Positions 1-9,718 of a stretch of 64,000 nt of DNA are shown here, piece by piece. Position 1 is the stretch's first letter. The number at the start of each line of letters is the position of its first letter. The notes below the pieces were generated by a model that had not been told where the DNA came from, made no database searches, and was given only the letters and a program-made list of their open reading frames with translations. Both the position numbers and the translations under genes were made by a program. Location: positions 3,315,658 through 3,379,657 of the forward strand of contig NZ_OY781472.1 in NCBI RefSeq assembly GCF_963677035.1. The letters run 5' to 3'. This DNA is from an uncultured Hyphomonas sp. (lineage in GTDB: Bacteria > Pseudomonadota > Alphaproteobacteria > Caulobacterales > Hyphomonadaceae).

Positions 1-1117
1 AGAGACTATCCCAGCGCTTCCCCGCGACGTCTGCGCTGAACATCTCCTCGGCCGTATATCGCGCATCCGCTCGCATTGCGGCCAGAATGTCGGGCTTGCC
101 AATCAGCGTTTTGAGATACTCCACTGCTTCGTCGGCAAGCATCTCAATCGTATCGCGATAGATCTGGGTATAAGCTTCGGTGTGCCGTTCGGTCTTGTCC
201 GGACGGACCCATTCGCCCAACTTGTCTCGCTCCAGATGCAGCATGTAACCGTTCCGGCCAGGGTAGATCACCTCCGGAAGCGCGCAAACATTGGTCGCAA
301 TAACGGGCGTGTATTCGGCCATGGATTCGATGGCAGAAAAACCAAATGTATCTTCGAACGTCGGCAGCAGCGTAAAGTGCGACTTGCCCATTACCTCACG
401 CGCTTCCGCGTTCGGCAGGCCCGGGAAATGGGTGACGTTCGGAAGAGAGAGAAGGTCCGTATACGACTTCAGGAAATCCGGGTCAGTGGGATCGCTCCAC
501 ACGCTTTCTCCGGCCTGAAGCGACGAAATGACGTTCACGTGAATCGGCAGATCCTGCTCAATCGCCTTTTCTGCGATCCGCACCGAAACGCATCCGCCCT
601 TACGGACAAAATGTCCGCCAACGAAAGTCAGGACCAGCGAGGAGGCATCATCCCCTTTCAGGCGGTCGCCTTTCTGGCCAAGCTCCACATTCGGATGCTG
701 CACCATCATCTTGGCCTTGATGACATCGTAGGCGGGGGTGCCTTCATGCATCGCCAGCGCTGTACGCATGGCGAAGTGAGACATGCCAACGAGACGGCGG
801 CACCTGTTGCTGGTGATCTCGTTGAGCATCATCTTCGTCAGGATGGCATCACGGGGCAAGCCGAACTGACGCGGAATATGGCTTTCAAAAGAACATATCA
901 TTTTGCGCGCCCCGATCGGGATCCGATTGACCACGTGAACCAGATCCGCCCCATCGAAAGGCTGCATCAACGTGAAACCATCGAGCTTGCTACGCAACTT
1001 GTTGAATGGAACGAACAACCGGGGCCGAATATCGTGTCTCGAGTGACGCGGACTCGAGAATGACGTGGGATACCGATCACGCAGCACCGACACTTTCACA
1101 GGTTTATTTGCAATCAT
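1..1117 (-). CDS. GT4-family glycosyltransferase, C-terminus cut by window edge
   Basis: I read this gene directly from the reverse complement. An ATG at 1117 follows an in-frame TGA about seven codons upstream, and the frame stays open to base 1. The roughly 372 visible residues have the two-domain layout of GT-B retaining glycosyltransferases. A phosphate-loop-like stretch LTFVGGHFVRKGG lies near the middle. The C-terminal half has the family-4 signature around FEDTFGFSAIESMAE (E-x7-E), followed by TPVIATN and a Gly-rich segment. Such enzymes move a sugar from a nucleotide donor, often during surface polysaccharide synthesis. The donor and acceptor cannot be read from the sequence. It is transcribed away from the TetR gene. 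The Shine-Dalgarno is weak, so the exact start is uncertain, and the stop lies outside the window. Confidence 0.85.
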   Translation of the reverse strand, partial: MIANKPVKVSVLRDRYPTSFSSPRHSRHDIRPRLFVPFNKLRSKLDGFTLMQPFDGADLVHVVNRIPIGARKMICSFESHIPRQFGLPRDAILTKMMLNEITSNRCRRLVGMSHFAMRTALAMHEGTPAYDVIKAKMMVQHPNVELGQKGDRLKGDDASSLVLTFVGGHFVRKGGCVSVRIAEKAIEQDLPIHVNVISSLQAGESVWSDPTDPDFLKSYTDLLSLPNVTHFPGLPNAEAREVMGKSHFTLLPTFEDTFGFSAIESMAEYTPVIATNVCALPEVIYPGRNGYMLHLERDKLGEWVRPDKTERHTEAYTQIYRDTIEMLADEAVEYLKTLIGKPDILAAMRADARYTAEEMFSADVAGKRWDSL

Positions 1118-1273
1118 CGCTTCGCCCAAGACTAACCCCAATCAAGCAGGCCACCGCAATTTTGTGGCCAATCACTCATTGCGCATGCAAATCGCGTGAC
1201 AAATTAAACGTAAAGATGCGGAAACCTGCGCAAAAAAGCAGAAAAATGGCAAGAAAAACCGCGGCATAATTGT

Positions 1274-1289
1274 AAGTGATTAATCACTT
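1274..1289. promoter_or_regulatory. Perfect 16-bp palindrome, probable TetR operator
   Basis: AAGTGATTAATCACTT reads identically on both strands. It sits 50 bp upstream of the TetR start codon, in the gap between the divergent glycosyltransferase and TetR genes. TetR-family dimers usually bind such palindromes close to their own promoter, so autoregulation of the tetR-acyltransferase pair is the natural inference. The rest of the gap (1118-1339) is AT-rich and shows no gene. Confidence 0.6.
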
Positions 1290-1339
1290 GTGGTATTTTG
1301 GTGCGCATGTTATCCGATCAGGCGAGTGAGGAGTCTCCT

Positions 1340-1948
1340 ATGACAAGAAATACGATGGCATCCAAGGCCCCTGAAAAGAAAGCGCGTGCACGCAACGCTC
1401 GTCCGAAAATTGAGCGAGCCGCGTTGAAACTCTTTGTTCACGAAGGCGTCGATGCCGCAACAACGCGGGAAATCGCTGAAAAGGCCGGGGTTTCTGAAGG
1501 GGCACTGTACCGCCACTACAAAGGCAAGGACCAGCTGGCGCTCAGCCTGTTTATGGAAACCCATAATCGTCTCGGCCAGATGATGCAGGTGGCGTTGTCC
1601 GGCGACGGCTCGCTCGAAGAAAAAGTCCATGCCGCCGTAAGAGCTTATTGTGAGCTGGCAGACGAAGACTTTCTCCTCTTCTCGTTCCACCTCGTTTCGC
1701 TCAACCGTTACCTGCCCTACGACAAACGGCGCGAAGACGATCCGGTGTCCATTACAGAGCGGATCATCGACGGCCTGATGTCCCAAGGGATTATCCCGAA
1801 AGGTGATCCTGCCCTGAAAGCAGCGATGGCGCTCGGTGTGGTGATGCAAGCCGGCCAGAACAAGATCTACAACCGGCTGCCTGGCCTGCTTACCCAGCAT
1901 GCCGATGCGATGGCCCGGGCCGTCGTGGCCGTCCTGAAATCTGAATAG
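1340..1948 (+). CDS. TetR/AcrR family transcriptional regulator
   Basis: This 202-residue protein has a basic N-terminal tail (residues 1-22). A classical TetR helix-turn-helix follows at about residues 35-62, with TTREIAEKAG then VSEGALYRHYKGKDQL. The C-terminal half is a helical ligand or dimer domain without recognisable specificity. I chose the ATG at 1340 because GAGGAG lies six bases upstream; a TTG at 1298 in the same frame has no such support and would run close to the palindrome at 1274-1289. The next gene, a PlsC-like acyltransferase, starts 37 bp later on the same strand. The pair is therefore probably co-transcribed and may respond to a fatty-acyl or membrane signal, which is inference from context. 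Confidence 0.9.
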   Translation: MTRNTMASKAPEKKARARNARPKIERAALKLFVHEGVDAATTREIAEKAGVSEGALYRHYKGKDQLALSLFMETHNRLGQMMQVALSGDGSLEEKVHAAVRAYCELADEDFLLFSFHLVSLNRYLPYDKRREDDPVSITERIIDGLMSQGIIPKGDPALKAAMALGVVMQAGQNKIYNRLPGLLTQHADAMARAVVAVLKSE

Positions 1949-1985
1949 GCCCTTTCAGTTCGATAAAGACAAAAGGATCCTCGCC

Positions 1986-2792
1986 ATGCGCGCCGCCCTG
2001 TTCACATTTGTCTATTACCTCCTTTCTGTTCTCTATGTCCTGGCCTCCGTGCCATTCCTTATTCTGCCCGGACACACGCCCGTGCGGGCGATCATCCGCA
2101 GCTACACACGGGCCATGAACCTGAATCTCCGGCTGGTTGCTGGCATCCGCAAGGAAGTGCGCGGCCGGAACCAGCTGCCGAAGGGCGCATTCATCCTTGC
2201 GGCAAAGCACCAGAGCTGGGGCGACGGTTATCTCGTCTATCCGGAGGTCAGCAATCTCGCCTTTGTGACAGGCGATCATCTGGAGAAGTTTCCACTTGTC
2301 GGCGGCATTCTGCGTAAACTGGGCGCGATCGTGATCGACACATGCGGTGGGGGCGAGCGCAAGGCGGCGTCTTTGCAGGAAGGTATGGAACAGGCCAGGC
2401 AGGACGGCCGGCGGGTCCTGATCTATCCGGAGGGGCATCTGGCGCCGGTAGACTATCATTTCCGCTACAAGCCGGGCGTCTGGCACATGGCGCAGGCAAT
2501 GCAGGCACCGGTCGTGCCGGTCGCCACCAATATCGGCGTCTACTGGCAGCAAAAGGAAAAGGAAAAGCGCCCCGGCACGGCGATCATCGAATTCCTTGAG
2601 CCCATCCCATGGAACCTGCCGAAGGAAGAATTCATGGAACGCCTGACAACAGTGGTGGAAAAACGCACCGCTGAGCTGGTTGCGGAAGGCCGGGGTACGC
2701 CGGTCAAAAAGGCCACGCTCATCCCGGACCCGCCCAAGGGCATGGAAGCCAGCCCCACGATTTCAGATCTCGCCGCTTTCAAAAAAGCCTAG
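1986..2792 (+). CDS. PlsC-like 1-acylglycerol-3-phosphate acyltransferase
   Basis: The protein has 268 residues with a hydrophobic N-terminal anchor (about 5-28). It carries the acyltransferase motifs: H75-Q-S-W-G-D80 (HX4D, the catalytic pair) and LIYPEGH (glycerophosphate-binding motif III) around residue 140. Members transfer an acyl chain to lysophosphatidic acid to make phosphatidic acid at the inner membrane. The exact acceptor is not proven here, and genomes often carry several paralogues. An AAAGGA Shine-Dalgarno precedes the ATG. It follows the TetR gene closely. Its stop codon overlaps the stop of the convergent DNA glycosylase gene in a shared CTAG. Confidence 0.88.
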   Translation: MRAALFTFVYYLLSVLYVLASVPFLILPGHTPVRAIIRSYTRAMNLNLRLVAGIRKEVRGRNQLPKGAFILAAKHQSWGDGYLVYPEVSNLAFVTGDHLEKFPLVGGILRKLGAIVIDTCGGGERKAASLQEGMEQARQDGRRVLIYPEGHLAPVDYHFRYKPGVWHMAQAMQAPVVPVATNIGVYWQQKEKEKRPGTAIIEFLEPIPWNLPKEEFMERLTTVVEKRTAELVAEGRGTPVKKATLIPDPPKGMEASPTISDLAAFKKA

Positions 2793-3307
2793 GGCGCCAG
2801 GTCAGGCACGGCTGCCCGCCACAACTCGCATTTCCTTGCGAAACTCATGGCGGCATAGGCCGGGCTGGTCGACGGCACGGCGACTTCCTTGGCCGACGCA
2901 GGCGCATGCACCGCAGCATATTTCCCGAAACTCTTCGCAGCCTTGCCGCCGTTCAGGAGGATCCGGCAGATGCCCGGATGGGCCGCAAAGAAGCCCGCAA
3001 AATCATTCGGGACTTCCGCCTTGATATTTGCATCCAGGCTGCCTTCGCGGCGGCAGAACTGCAGAACGTCCCATACAGCAACGCCATTCTCCATGAGGAT
3101 GGCCTGGCGTTCTAAATAAGGCCTTTCCGGCCCCGCCCCGAACAGCTGCCCCATTATGGGCCAGAAGGCATTCCGGCCATGGGCGTAATACTGCCCGGCT
3201 TCGAGGGAGGCGACGCCTGGCATGCTTCCAAGGATCAGCAGACGGGCATCCGGCGCGGCGATCGGGTCAAAGCCCTGTACGATCATCGGACTGCCCTTGC
3301 CGGACAT
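2789..3307 (-). CDS. DNA-deoxyinosine (hypoxanthine-DNA) glycosylase, UDG superfamily family 6
   Basis: The product is about 172 residues. The N-terminal block LLILGSMPGVASLE followed by GQYYAHGRNAFWPIM is characteristic of the hypoxanthine-DNA glycosylase branch of the uracil-DNA glycosylase fold. The C-terminal VPSTSPAYA motif is the second substrate loop. These enzymes excise deaminated adenine (hypoxanthine), starting base-excision repair. I place the start at the ATG at 3307; a GTG at 3313 is also possible. It lies immediately after sufA on the same strand with almost no gap, so it is probably the last cistron of the SUF transcript. Three cysteines are present but not in a cluster-binding pattern. 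Confidence 0.82.
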   Translation of the reverse strand: MSGKGSPMIVQGFDPIAAPDARLLILGSMPGVASLEAGQYYAHGRNAFWPIMGQLFGAGPERPYLERQAILMENGVAVWDVLQFCRREGSLDANIKAEVPNDFAGFFAAHPGICRILLNGGKAAKSFGKYAAVHAPASAKEVAVPSTSPAYAAMSFARKCELWRAAVPDLAP

Positions 3308-3314
3308 TCGCACA

Positions 3315-3674
3315 TCAGGCGCTGGCGGCCGGTACGATCGTTACGCTCTCACCACAACCGCAGGCGTCCGTCTGGTTCGGATTGTTGAAAACGAACTTTT
3401 CATGCAGCGGTGTCACTTCGTAGTCCACTTCGCTGCCAAGAAGGAACAGGACGGCCTTGGCGTCGATCAGAATGGTGACACCATTGTCCTCCACCACCTC
3501 ATCGAGGGGCTCTGGCGCCATGGCATAGTCCATGACGTACTCCATGCCGGCGCAGCCACCATTCTTCACGCCGACGCGCAGATAGCCTGCGCCGCGTTCT
3601 TCCATGATCTCTTTGACGCGCTCTGCGGCGGCGTCAGAAAGCTTTACGGGTTTGGGTCTCGGTCGTCTGGCCAT
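3315..3674 (-). CDS. sufA: SufA/IscA-type iron-sulfur cluster carrier
   Basis: This is an A-type carrier of the HesB/IscA family, about 119 residues. It shows the three family cysteines: one in GGCAGMEY and two in the C-terminal ACGCGES. These proteins accept Fe-S clusters from the SufBCD scaffold and pass them to apoproteins in the cytoplasm. I prefer the ATG at 3674, where family similarity begins. A GTG at 3695 has a GGAG four bases upstream and could give seven more residues. It follows sufT on the same strand and is followed directly by the DNA glycosylase gene. Confidence 0.92.
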   Translation of the reverse strand: MARRPRPKPVKLSDAAAERVKEIMEERGAGYLRVGVKNGGCAGMEYVMDYAMAPEPLDEVVEDNGVTILIDAKAVLFLLGSEVDYEVTPLHEKFVFNNPNQTDACGCGESVTIVPAASA

Positions 3675-3709
3675 GAGGGAGAGATAGGGGCGCACCCCGC
3701 TCCATTCAA

Positions 3710-4093
3710 TTACAGCATGTTCAGCGCGAGGCGCGCTTCGTCGGACATGCGCGACGGGTCCCAGGGGGGATCGAAGGTCAGCTGCACCTCGACATTCGTC
3801 ACGCCTTCAACTGTGCGGGCGGCGGTTTCCACCCAGCCAGGCATCTCACCGGCCACCGGGCAGCCCGGCGCGGTAAGGGTCATTTCGATATCGACCTTCC
3901 GGTCATCATCGATATCGACCTTGTAGATCAGGCCCAGTTCATAGATGTCGACCGGGATTTCCGGGTCGTACACCGTCTTGAAGGAGGCGATCAGGTCGTC
4001 AGTAATACGGTTCAGCTCATCCTGCGGAATCGCTGAAGGCGCTGCAGTTTCAGCGGCAGCATCCACATCGCGGGAGGTCATGTCATCGGCCAT
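3710..4093 (-). CDS. sufT: SufT, MIP18/DUF59-family Fe-S assembly factor
   Basis: The 127-residue protein has a low-complexity N-terminus (about 1-28) followed by the MIP18/DUF59 fold: TVYDPEIPVDIYELGLIY, then LTAPGCPVAGEMPGWV with the conserved cysteine, and FDPPWDPSRMSDEARLALN at the end. The family assists maturation of Fe-S proteins, and this subtype regularly occupies SUF operons. It starts 8 bp after the sufS stop, and sufA follows 15 bp beyond its own stop, so co-transcription is very likely. No enzymatic activity is expected. Confidence 0.92.
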   Translation of the reverse strand: MADDMTSRDVDAAAETAAPSAIPQDELNRITDDLIASFKTVYDPEIPVDIYELGLIYKVDIDDDRKVDIEMTLTAPGCPVAGEMPGWVETAARTVEGVTNVEVQLTFDPPWDPSRMSDEARLALNML

Positions 4094-4101
4094 TAAGGCA
4101 C

Positions 4102-5325
4102 CTATACCAGCATTTTCCGGGCCTTGGCGAGCGCTTCAATGAAGGCATCGACTTCGGCGAGTGTGTTGTAGATGGCGAAGGAGGCGCGGGCTGTCGAGGG
4201 GACGCCCAGCGATTCCATCAGGGGCTGGGCGCAATGGTGCCCGGCCCGTATCGCGACGCCGTAGCGGTCAAGAATCTGAGCAATATCATGGGGATGCGCG
4301 CCTTCGAGGCTGAAGGTCAGCACCGCCCCCTTGCCCGGCGCTTCGCCGTGAATCCGGAGGCCATTGATGCCGCGGAGCCCCTCTACAGCATGACTATACA
4401 GGATCATCTCATGATCATGCACGGCCTCGAACGGATGATTACGTATCCATTTCAGGGCTGCGCCAAGACCAATCGCTTCCAGGATCGGCGGCGTACCAGC
4501 CTCGAATTTGTGCGGCGCAGTGTTGTAGGTGACGCGGTCGCGGGTGACGATCTCGATCATCTCGCCGCCGCCCTGATAGGGCCGCGCCCGGTCCAGCGCT
4601 TCGGCCGTCCCGTAGAGCACCCCAATCCCGGTCGGCCCGTACAGCTTGTGCCCGGTCATCACATACCAGTCGACGCCGAGGGCCTGCACATCCACCGGCA
4701 CATGAACCGCAGCCTGGCTGCCATCGGCCAGCACCTGCGCGCCCACCTCGTGCGCAAGGCGGGTGATCTCCGCGATGTCCGTCACCGTGCCCAGCACGTT
4801 AGACATATGCGTCATGGCGACGAATTTCGTTTTCGGCCCGATGGCGGCGGCATAGTCCGCCATATCCAGCGAGCCATCTTCCGTCAGGCCGACCCAGCGC
4901 AGCACGGCGCCGTGGCGTTCGCGCAGGAAGTGCCAGGGAATGATGTTCGAGTGATGCTCCATCACCGACAGCACGATCTCGTCGCCGGGCTGAATCTCTC
5001 CTGCCAGCGCCGAGGCCACGAGGTTGATGCCCTCGGTCGAGCCCTTGGTGAAGATGATGTTCTCGTGCGCCGGTGCGTTCAGGTATTCGCGCGCCGCTTC
5101 ACGGGCTGCCTCATAGGCTTCGGTTGTCTCGTTCGACAGGGTGTGGATGCCCCGGTGCACATTGGCATAGGCCGTGCGTGACTGGTTCGCGACCGCATCG
5201 ATCACCGCATTTGGCTTCTGCGCACTGGCCGCATTGTCCAGATAAACCAGCGGATAGCCGTTCACTTCGCGGCTGAGGATCGGGAATTCTGCCCGGATCG
5301 CGTCGATATCCAGCACGGTACTCAT
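4102..5325 (-). CDS. sufS: SufS, group II cysteine desulfurase
   Basis: This 407-residue PLP enzyme takes sulfur from L-cysteine as a persulfide for cluster assembly. The pyridoxal-phosphate lysine is Lys227 in MTGHKLYGPTG. The acceptor cysteine is Cys365 in RAGHHCAQPLME, the compact loop of group II (SufS-type) enzymes. The start is the ATG at 5325, whose last bases form an ATGA overlap with the sufD stop codon, indicating translational coupling. A longer upstream reading frame into sufD is not credible. No sufE or sufU partner gene is visible nearby, so the sulfur relay partner is either elsewhere or unusual. Confidence 0.96.
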   Translation of the reverse strand: MSTVLDIDAIRAEFPILSREVNGYPLVYLDNAASAQKPNAVIDAVANQSRTAYANVHRGIHTLSNETTEAYEAAREAAREYLNAPAHENIIFTKGSTEGINLVASALAGEIQPGDEIVLSVMEHHSNIIPWHFLRERHGAVLRWVGLTEDGSLDMADYAAAIGPKTKFVAMTHMSNVLGTVTDIAEITRLAHEVGAQVLADGSQAAVHVPVDVQALGVDWYVMTGHKLYGPTGIGVLYGTAEALDRARPYQGGGEMIEIVTRDRVTYNTAPHKFEAGTPPILEAIGLGAALKWIRNHPFEAVHDHEMILYSHAVEGLRGINGLRIHGEAPGKGAVLTFSLEGAHPHDIAQILDRYGVAIRAGHHCAQPLMESLGVPSTARASFAIYNTLAEVDAFIEALAKARKMLV

Positions 5326-6545
5326 TTTGCCAGCCATGCCCGCGCCTGCTCCCGCAGAACGTCTTCCAGATCGCCCGCCTCTTCCAAGGCCTCGGCGATG
5401 AAGGCTTCTGTCAGCAGGGCGCGCGCCTCTTCCTCGGCAATGCCGCGCTGGCGCATATAGAACATCTGGTCCGGGTCCAGCGCGCCAGACGTGTTGCCAT
5501 GGGCGCATTCCACGTCATCGGCGTAGATCTCAAGTTCCGGCTTGGCGAAGACTTCGGCGCCCTCTTCCAGCAGCAACGCATTGTGCTGCATGTCCGCATC
5601 GGTCTTCTGGCCCACATTGCGCGGCACGAGGAATTTGCCCTGGAAGACACCGCGTCCACCGTCCAGCACTGCGCCCTTGGTCTGCTGGCGCGTAACACAG
5701 GCCGGCGCGCCGTGGCGCACTTCGGTGGTGATGTCTGCATGATGCCCCGCCGCGCAGAGATAGGCCGCGTTGAGCGTCGCTTTGGCGCCGGTCTCCTGAT
5801 GCGTCAGCCGGGTTTCAAGGCGTGTGAGTTTACCGCCGAATGCCAGGGTCGTCTGGCGATAGTCGGCACCTTCACTCAGATCCACGGCGGCCGTTGCCGC
5901 CAGCACTTCAGCTTTACCCGCGCGTTGGTACACGGTGCGGGAACACGCGGCGCCCGCCTGAAGGGAGAATTCCATAAGAGAGGCCGTAAGCCCTGCACCG
6001 CCAAGATATGACTCGCTCACGTCCAGCTTCGCACCGGGGCGCAGGATGATCTGGACACGGGCGAAGTTTGCCTCGCCTGCACCGGAGAAGCGGAAATGAA
6101 GACGCGGCAGCGCCTCACCCGTCACTTCAATCATCAGCGTGCCGGGCTTGGTCTTGCCGCCTGCCAGCGCAGCAGCGAGCGCCCCAAGGGGCATGCCTTC
6201 AGATGCGCCAAAGGCCTGTGCCTCGGGCTTTGCCAGCACGCGAATGCCGTCCGGCAGGTCTTCCGGCCAGGTGAACCCGGTGGGCGTAAAACTGAACACC
6301 AGCGCGCCTTCGGCCGGCAGCGGGTCTGCGGAGGGGCCGGGGGCTGACGGGCTTTCGATAACGGGAAGCGCCACCTTGAAATCCGTCCATTGCCAGCCTT
6401 CCACGCGGCGATGCGGCAGGCCGCCCTCGGCGAAGGCTTCGAAGGCCCGCGCGCGCCGCGCATCTTCCGGCAACATGCCGTAGCGCGCGATCAGCTCCAG
6501 CTCAGCCGCGTTGGGATTGGCGATCAGGGATCTCAGACCGGTCAT
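5322..6545 (-). CDS. sufD: SufD, Fe-S scaffold complex subunit
   Basis: The 407-residue protein is a SufB/SufD-family beta-helix protein. The C-terminal core is typical, including QHNALLLEEGAEVFAKPELEIYA (given here as positions about 300-322), then DDVECAHGNTSGALD and QMFYMRQRGIAEEEA. SufD pairs with SufB and the SufC ATPase to build Fe-S clusters, and is mainly needed for iron entry. Its ATG follows the sufC stop directly (TGAATG), and its stop overlaps the sufS start, so it is the middle of a tightly coupled sufC-sufD-sufS unit. Confidence 0.95.
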   Translation of the reverse strand: MTGLRSLIANPNAAELELIARYGMLPEDARRARAFEAFAEGGLPHRRVEGWQWTDFKVALPVIESPSAPGPSADPLPAEGALVFSFTPTGFTWPEDLPDGIRVLAKPEAQAFGASEGMPLGALAAALAGGKTKPGTLMIEVTGEALPRLHFRFSGAGEANFARVQIILRPGAKLDVSESYLGGAGLTASLMEFSLQAGAACSRTVYQRAGKAEVLAATAAVDLSEGADYRQTTLAFGGKLTRLETRLTHQETGAKATLNAAYLCAAGHHADITTEVRHGAPACVTRQQTKGAVLDGGRGVFQGKFLVPRNVGQKTDADMQHNALLLEEGAEVFAKPELEIYADDVECAHGNTSGALDPDQMFYMRQRGIAEEEARALLTEAFIAEALEEAGDLEDVLREQARAWLAK

Positions 6546-7340
6546 TCAGAATTGACCCATATCGTCCTGATTGGCGTAGAATGCTTCTCGTTCCTCCCCG
6601 AGAATGCCGTCATAGCCCTCGGCTTCCAGACGGTGGGCCAGATCCGGGCCACCCGTCTTCACGATACGGCCAGCCGCCAGCACGTGCACCTTGTCCGGTT
6701 TGATATAGTCCAGCAGGCGCTGATAGTGCGTGATGACCAGCATACCGCGCTCCGGGCTGCGCATGGCGTTCACGCCTTCGGCAACCGTCTTCAGCGCGTC
6801 AATATCGAGGCCTGAGTCCGTCTCGTCGAGGATCAGGAAGGACGGGTCCAGCATCATCATCTGATAGATTTCGAGCCGCTTCTTCTCACCGCCGGAGAAG
6901 CCGACATTTACCGGGCGTTTCAGCATCTCGGCATCCAGCTTCAGCTGTTTGGCGATATCGCGGGACTTCCGGATGAAATCCGGCGCGGAAATCTCGTCCT
7001 CGCCGCGCAGCTTGCGCTGGGAATTCATGGCGGTGCGCACGAAGGTCATCACCGGTACGCCGGGAATCTCCACCGGGTACTGGAAGGACAGGAACATGCC
7101 CTTTGCGGCGCGTTCTTCCGGATCCATGTCCAGAAGGTTCTCACCGTTGAGCGTAGCTGTACCGCCCGTGACCTCATAGCCGCTGCGGCCTGTCAGAACG
7201 TAGGACAGGGTGGATTTGCCCGCCCCGTTCGGGCCCATGATGGCATGCACCTCACCGGCGGGCACCTCAAGGGTCAGCCCGTTGATGATCTGCTTGGCGT
7301 CGTCGCCGACTGTGGCGGTCAGGTTCTCAATCTTCAACAT
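6546..7340 (-). CDS. sufC: SufC, ABC-type ATPase of the Suf scaffold
   Basis: This is a soluble ABC ATPase of 264 residues. Walker A is GPNGAGKS at residues 36-43, the signature is FSGGEKKR at about 149-156, and Walker B is FLILDETDSGLD at about 168. SufC has no membrane partner; it drives conformational change in SufB-SufD. The ATG at 7340 lies more than 800 bp downstream of the sufB stop. An opposite-strand gene occupies the gap, which is not the usual sufBC arrangement. sufC therefore may have its own promoter in 7341-7514. Confidence 0.96.
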   Translation of the reverse strand: MLKIENLTATVGDDAKQIINGLTLEVPAGEVHAIMGPNGAGKSTLSYVLTGRSGYEVTGGTATLNGENLLDMDPEERAAKGMFLSFQYPVEIPGVPVMTFVRTAMNSQRKLRGEDEISAPDFIRKSRDIAKQLKLDAEMLKRPVNVGFSGGEKKRLEIYQMMMLDPSFLILDETDSGLDIDALKTVAEGVNAMRSPERGMLVITHYQRLLDYIKPDKVHVLAAGRIVKTGGPDLAHRLEAEGYDGILGEEREAFYANQDDMGQF

Positions 7341-7514
7341 GGGGCGGATGTAGGGCCGACAGGGCCTGAGGGAAAGCCCTTAGGTCAGGAATGGGGGCAT
7401 CAGAAAAGCTCAACCCGGTTGGATAGGACGCGCTGAATGAGCCGCCCGCACGCCCAGATTGCCCTGAAGCGTGCATCCGGTTATGTCTGGTTGCCAGTAA
7501 TGGGGACGTAAATC

Positions 7515-8003
7515 ATGCAACAGCACAGCGCCATTCCGGCGATCTTTCTGGCTATCACCGCACTTGCGACCGCCGCCTTTCCGGCAGCGGCTGAGGGGGA
7601 CCTGTCCAGGCCCGCCCTGAGAGACGCCCGGGCGGTATTCGAAACCTGCGAGACATCGAATGAGGCCACCAAAACCGGTGCATCGACCGCTGATCCTCTG
7701 GCGGCCTGCATGGCTGCCCTCGGCCAGGTGGAGGCCATCTATGATGCGCTGCCATCCGCAACTGTGACGGACCGGTCCTATCGGGACATATTCCGGGCAT
7801 CGCTCACCCTGTCGATCCTGGATGCTGACGTAACGGCAAACGGCGGCCTGACACGTCAGGGCTGCACCTATGCGCGCAAGTACGTGTCGATCGCCAGCAA
7901 TGCCGAAATTGTGGACCCGGGGCAGCGCGCCGAGCTTGAAGACAACAAGGCCTTCCTCGAAGAGAACTTCATTCCCCTGTGCGATCAGGACTTTCCGGAA
8001 TAG
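7515..8003 (+). CDS. Small exported protein of unknown function, inserted antisense between sufB and sufC
   Basis: The 162-residue protein begins with a clear signal peptide: a hydrophobic stretch at residues 8-20 and an AAA-E cleavage site near 26. The mature part is predicted mostly helical and has five cysteines (around residues 45, 60, 112, 150 and the vicinity), suggesting periplasmic disulfides. A helix-rich repeat-like segment TYARKYVSIASNAEI resembles TPR/SEL1-type helical pairs but is too short to assign. It is read on the plus strand, opposite to all flanking suf genes. A GGGGACG ribosome-binding stretch precedes the ATG. The function is unknown. The bases between sufC and this gene (7341-7514) may carry divergent promoters. 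Confidence 0.72.
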   Translation: MQQHSAIPAIFLAITALATAAFPAAAEGDLSRPALRDARAVFETCETSNEATKTGASTADPLAACMAALGQVEAIYDALPSATVTDRSYRDIFRASLTLSILDADVTANGGLTRQGCTYARKYVSIASNAEIVDPGQRAELEDNKAFLEENFIPLCDQDFPE

Positions 8004-8060
8004 CGGGCCGGCTTAGCCCGCACCGCCCTGAAGACTGACCTCAAGCAGCTTCTGCACCAG

Positions 8061-8143
8061 TCATCCTTCGACTTCGCTCAGGATGAGCCCGTTCCTGGCT
8101 GCAACTCCGTAGCGCTCATGCTGAGCGAAGTCGAAGCACGAGC
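8061..8143. repeat. Pair of REP-like palindromic units
   Basis: The unit at 8061-8086 has 7-bp inverted arms, TCATCCT and AGGATGA, around a TCGACTTCGCTC core. A second unit at 8114-8143 carries the same core in the opposite direction (GAGCGAAGTCGA). The pair can fold as one long cruciform, and is typical of dispersed intergenic REP/BIME-type elements. The same core occurs again at about 55265. It sits just after the sufB stop (minus strand), between sufB and the antisense gene, where it could act as a transcription or mRNA-end signal. Confidence 0.75.
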
Positions 8144-8153
8144 GCGGGCTCTT

Positions 8154-9716
<1,563 letters not shown>

Positions 9717-9718
9717 GT

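Noticed and set aside
4234..5181. 315-residue plus-strand frame opposite sufS
   Set aside because: Antisense shadow with no domain; sufS has complete catalytic residues.
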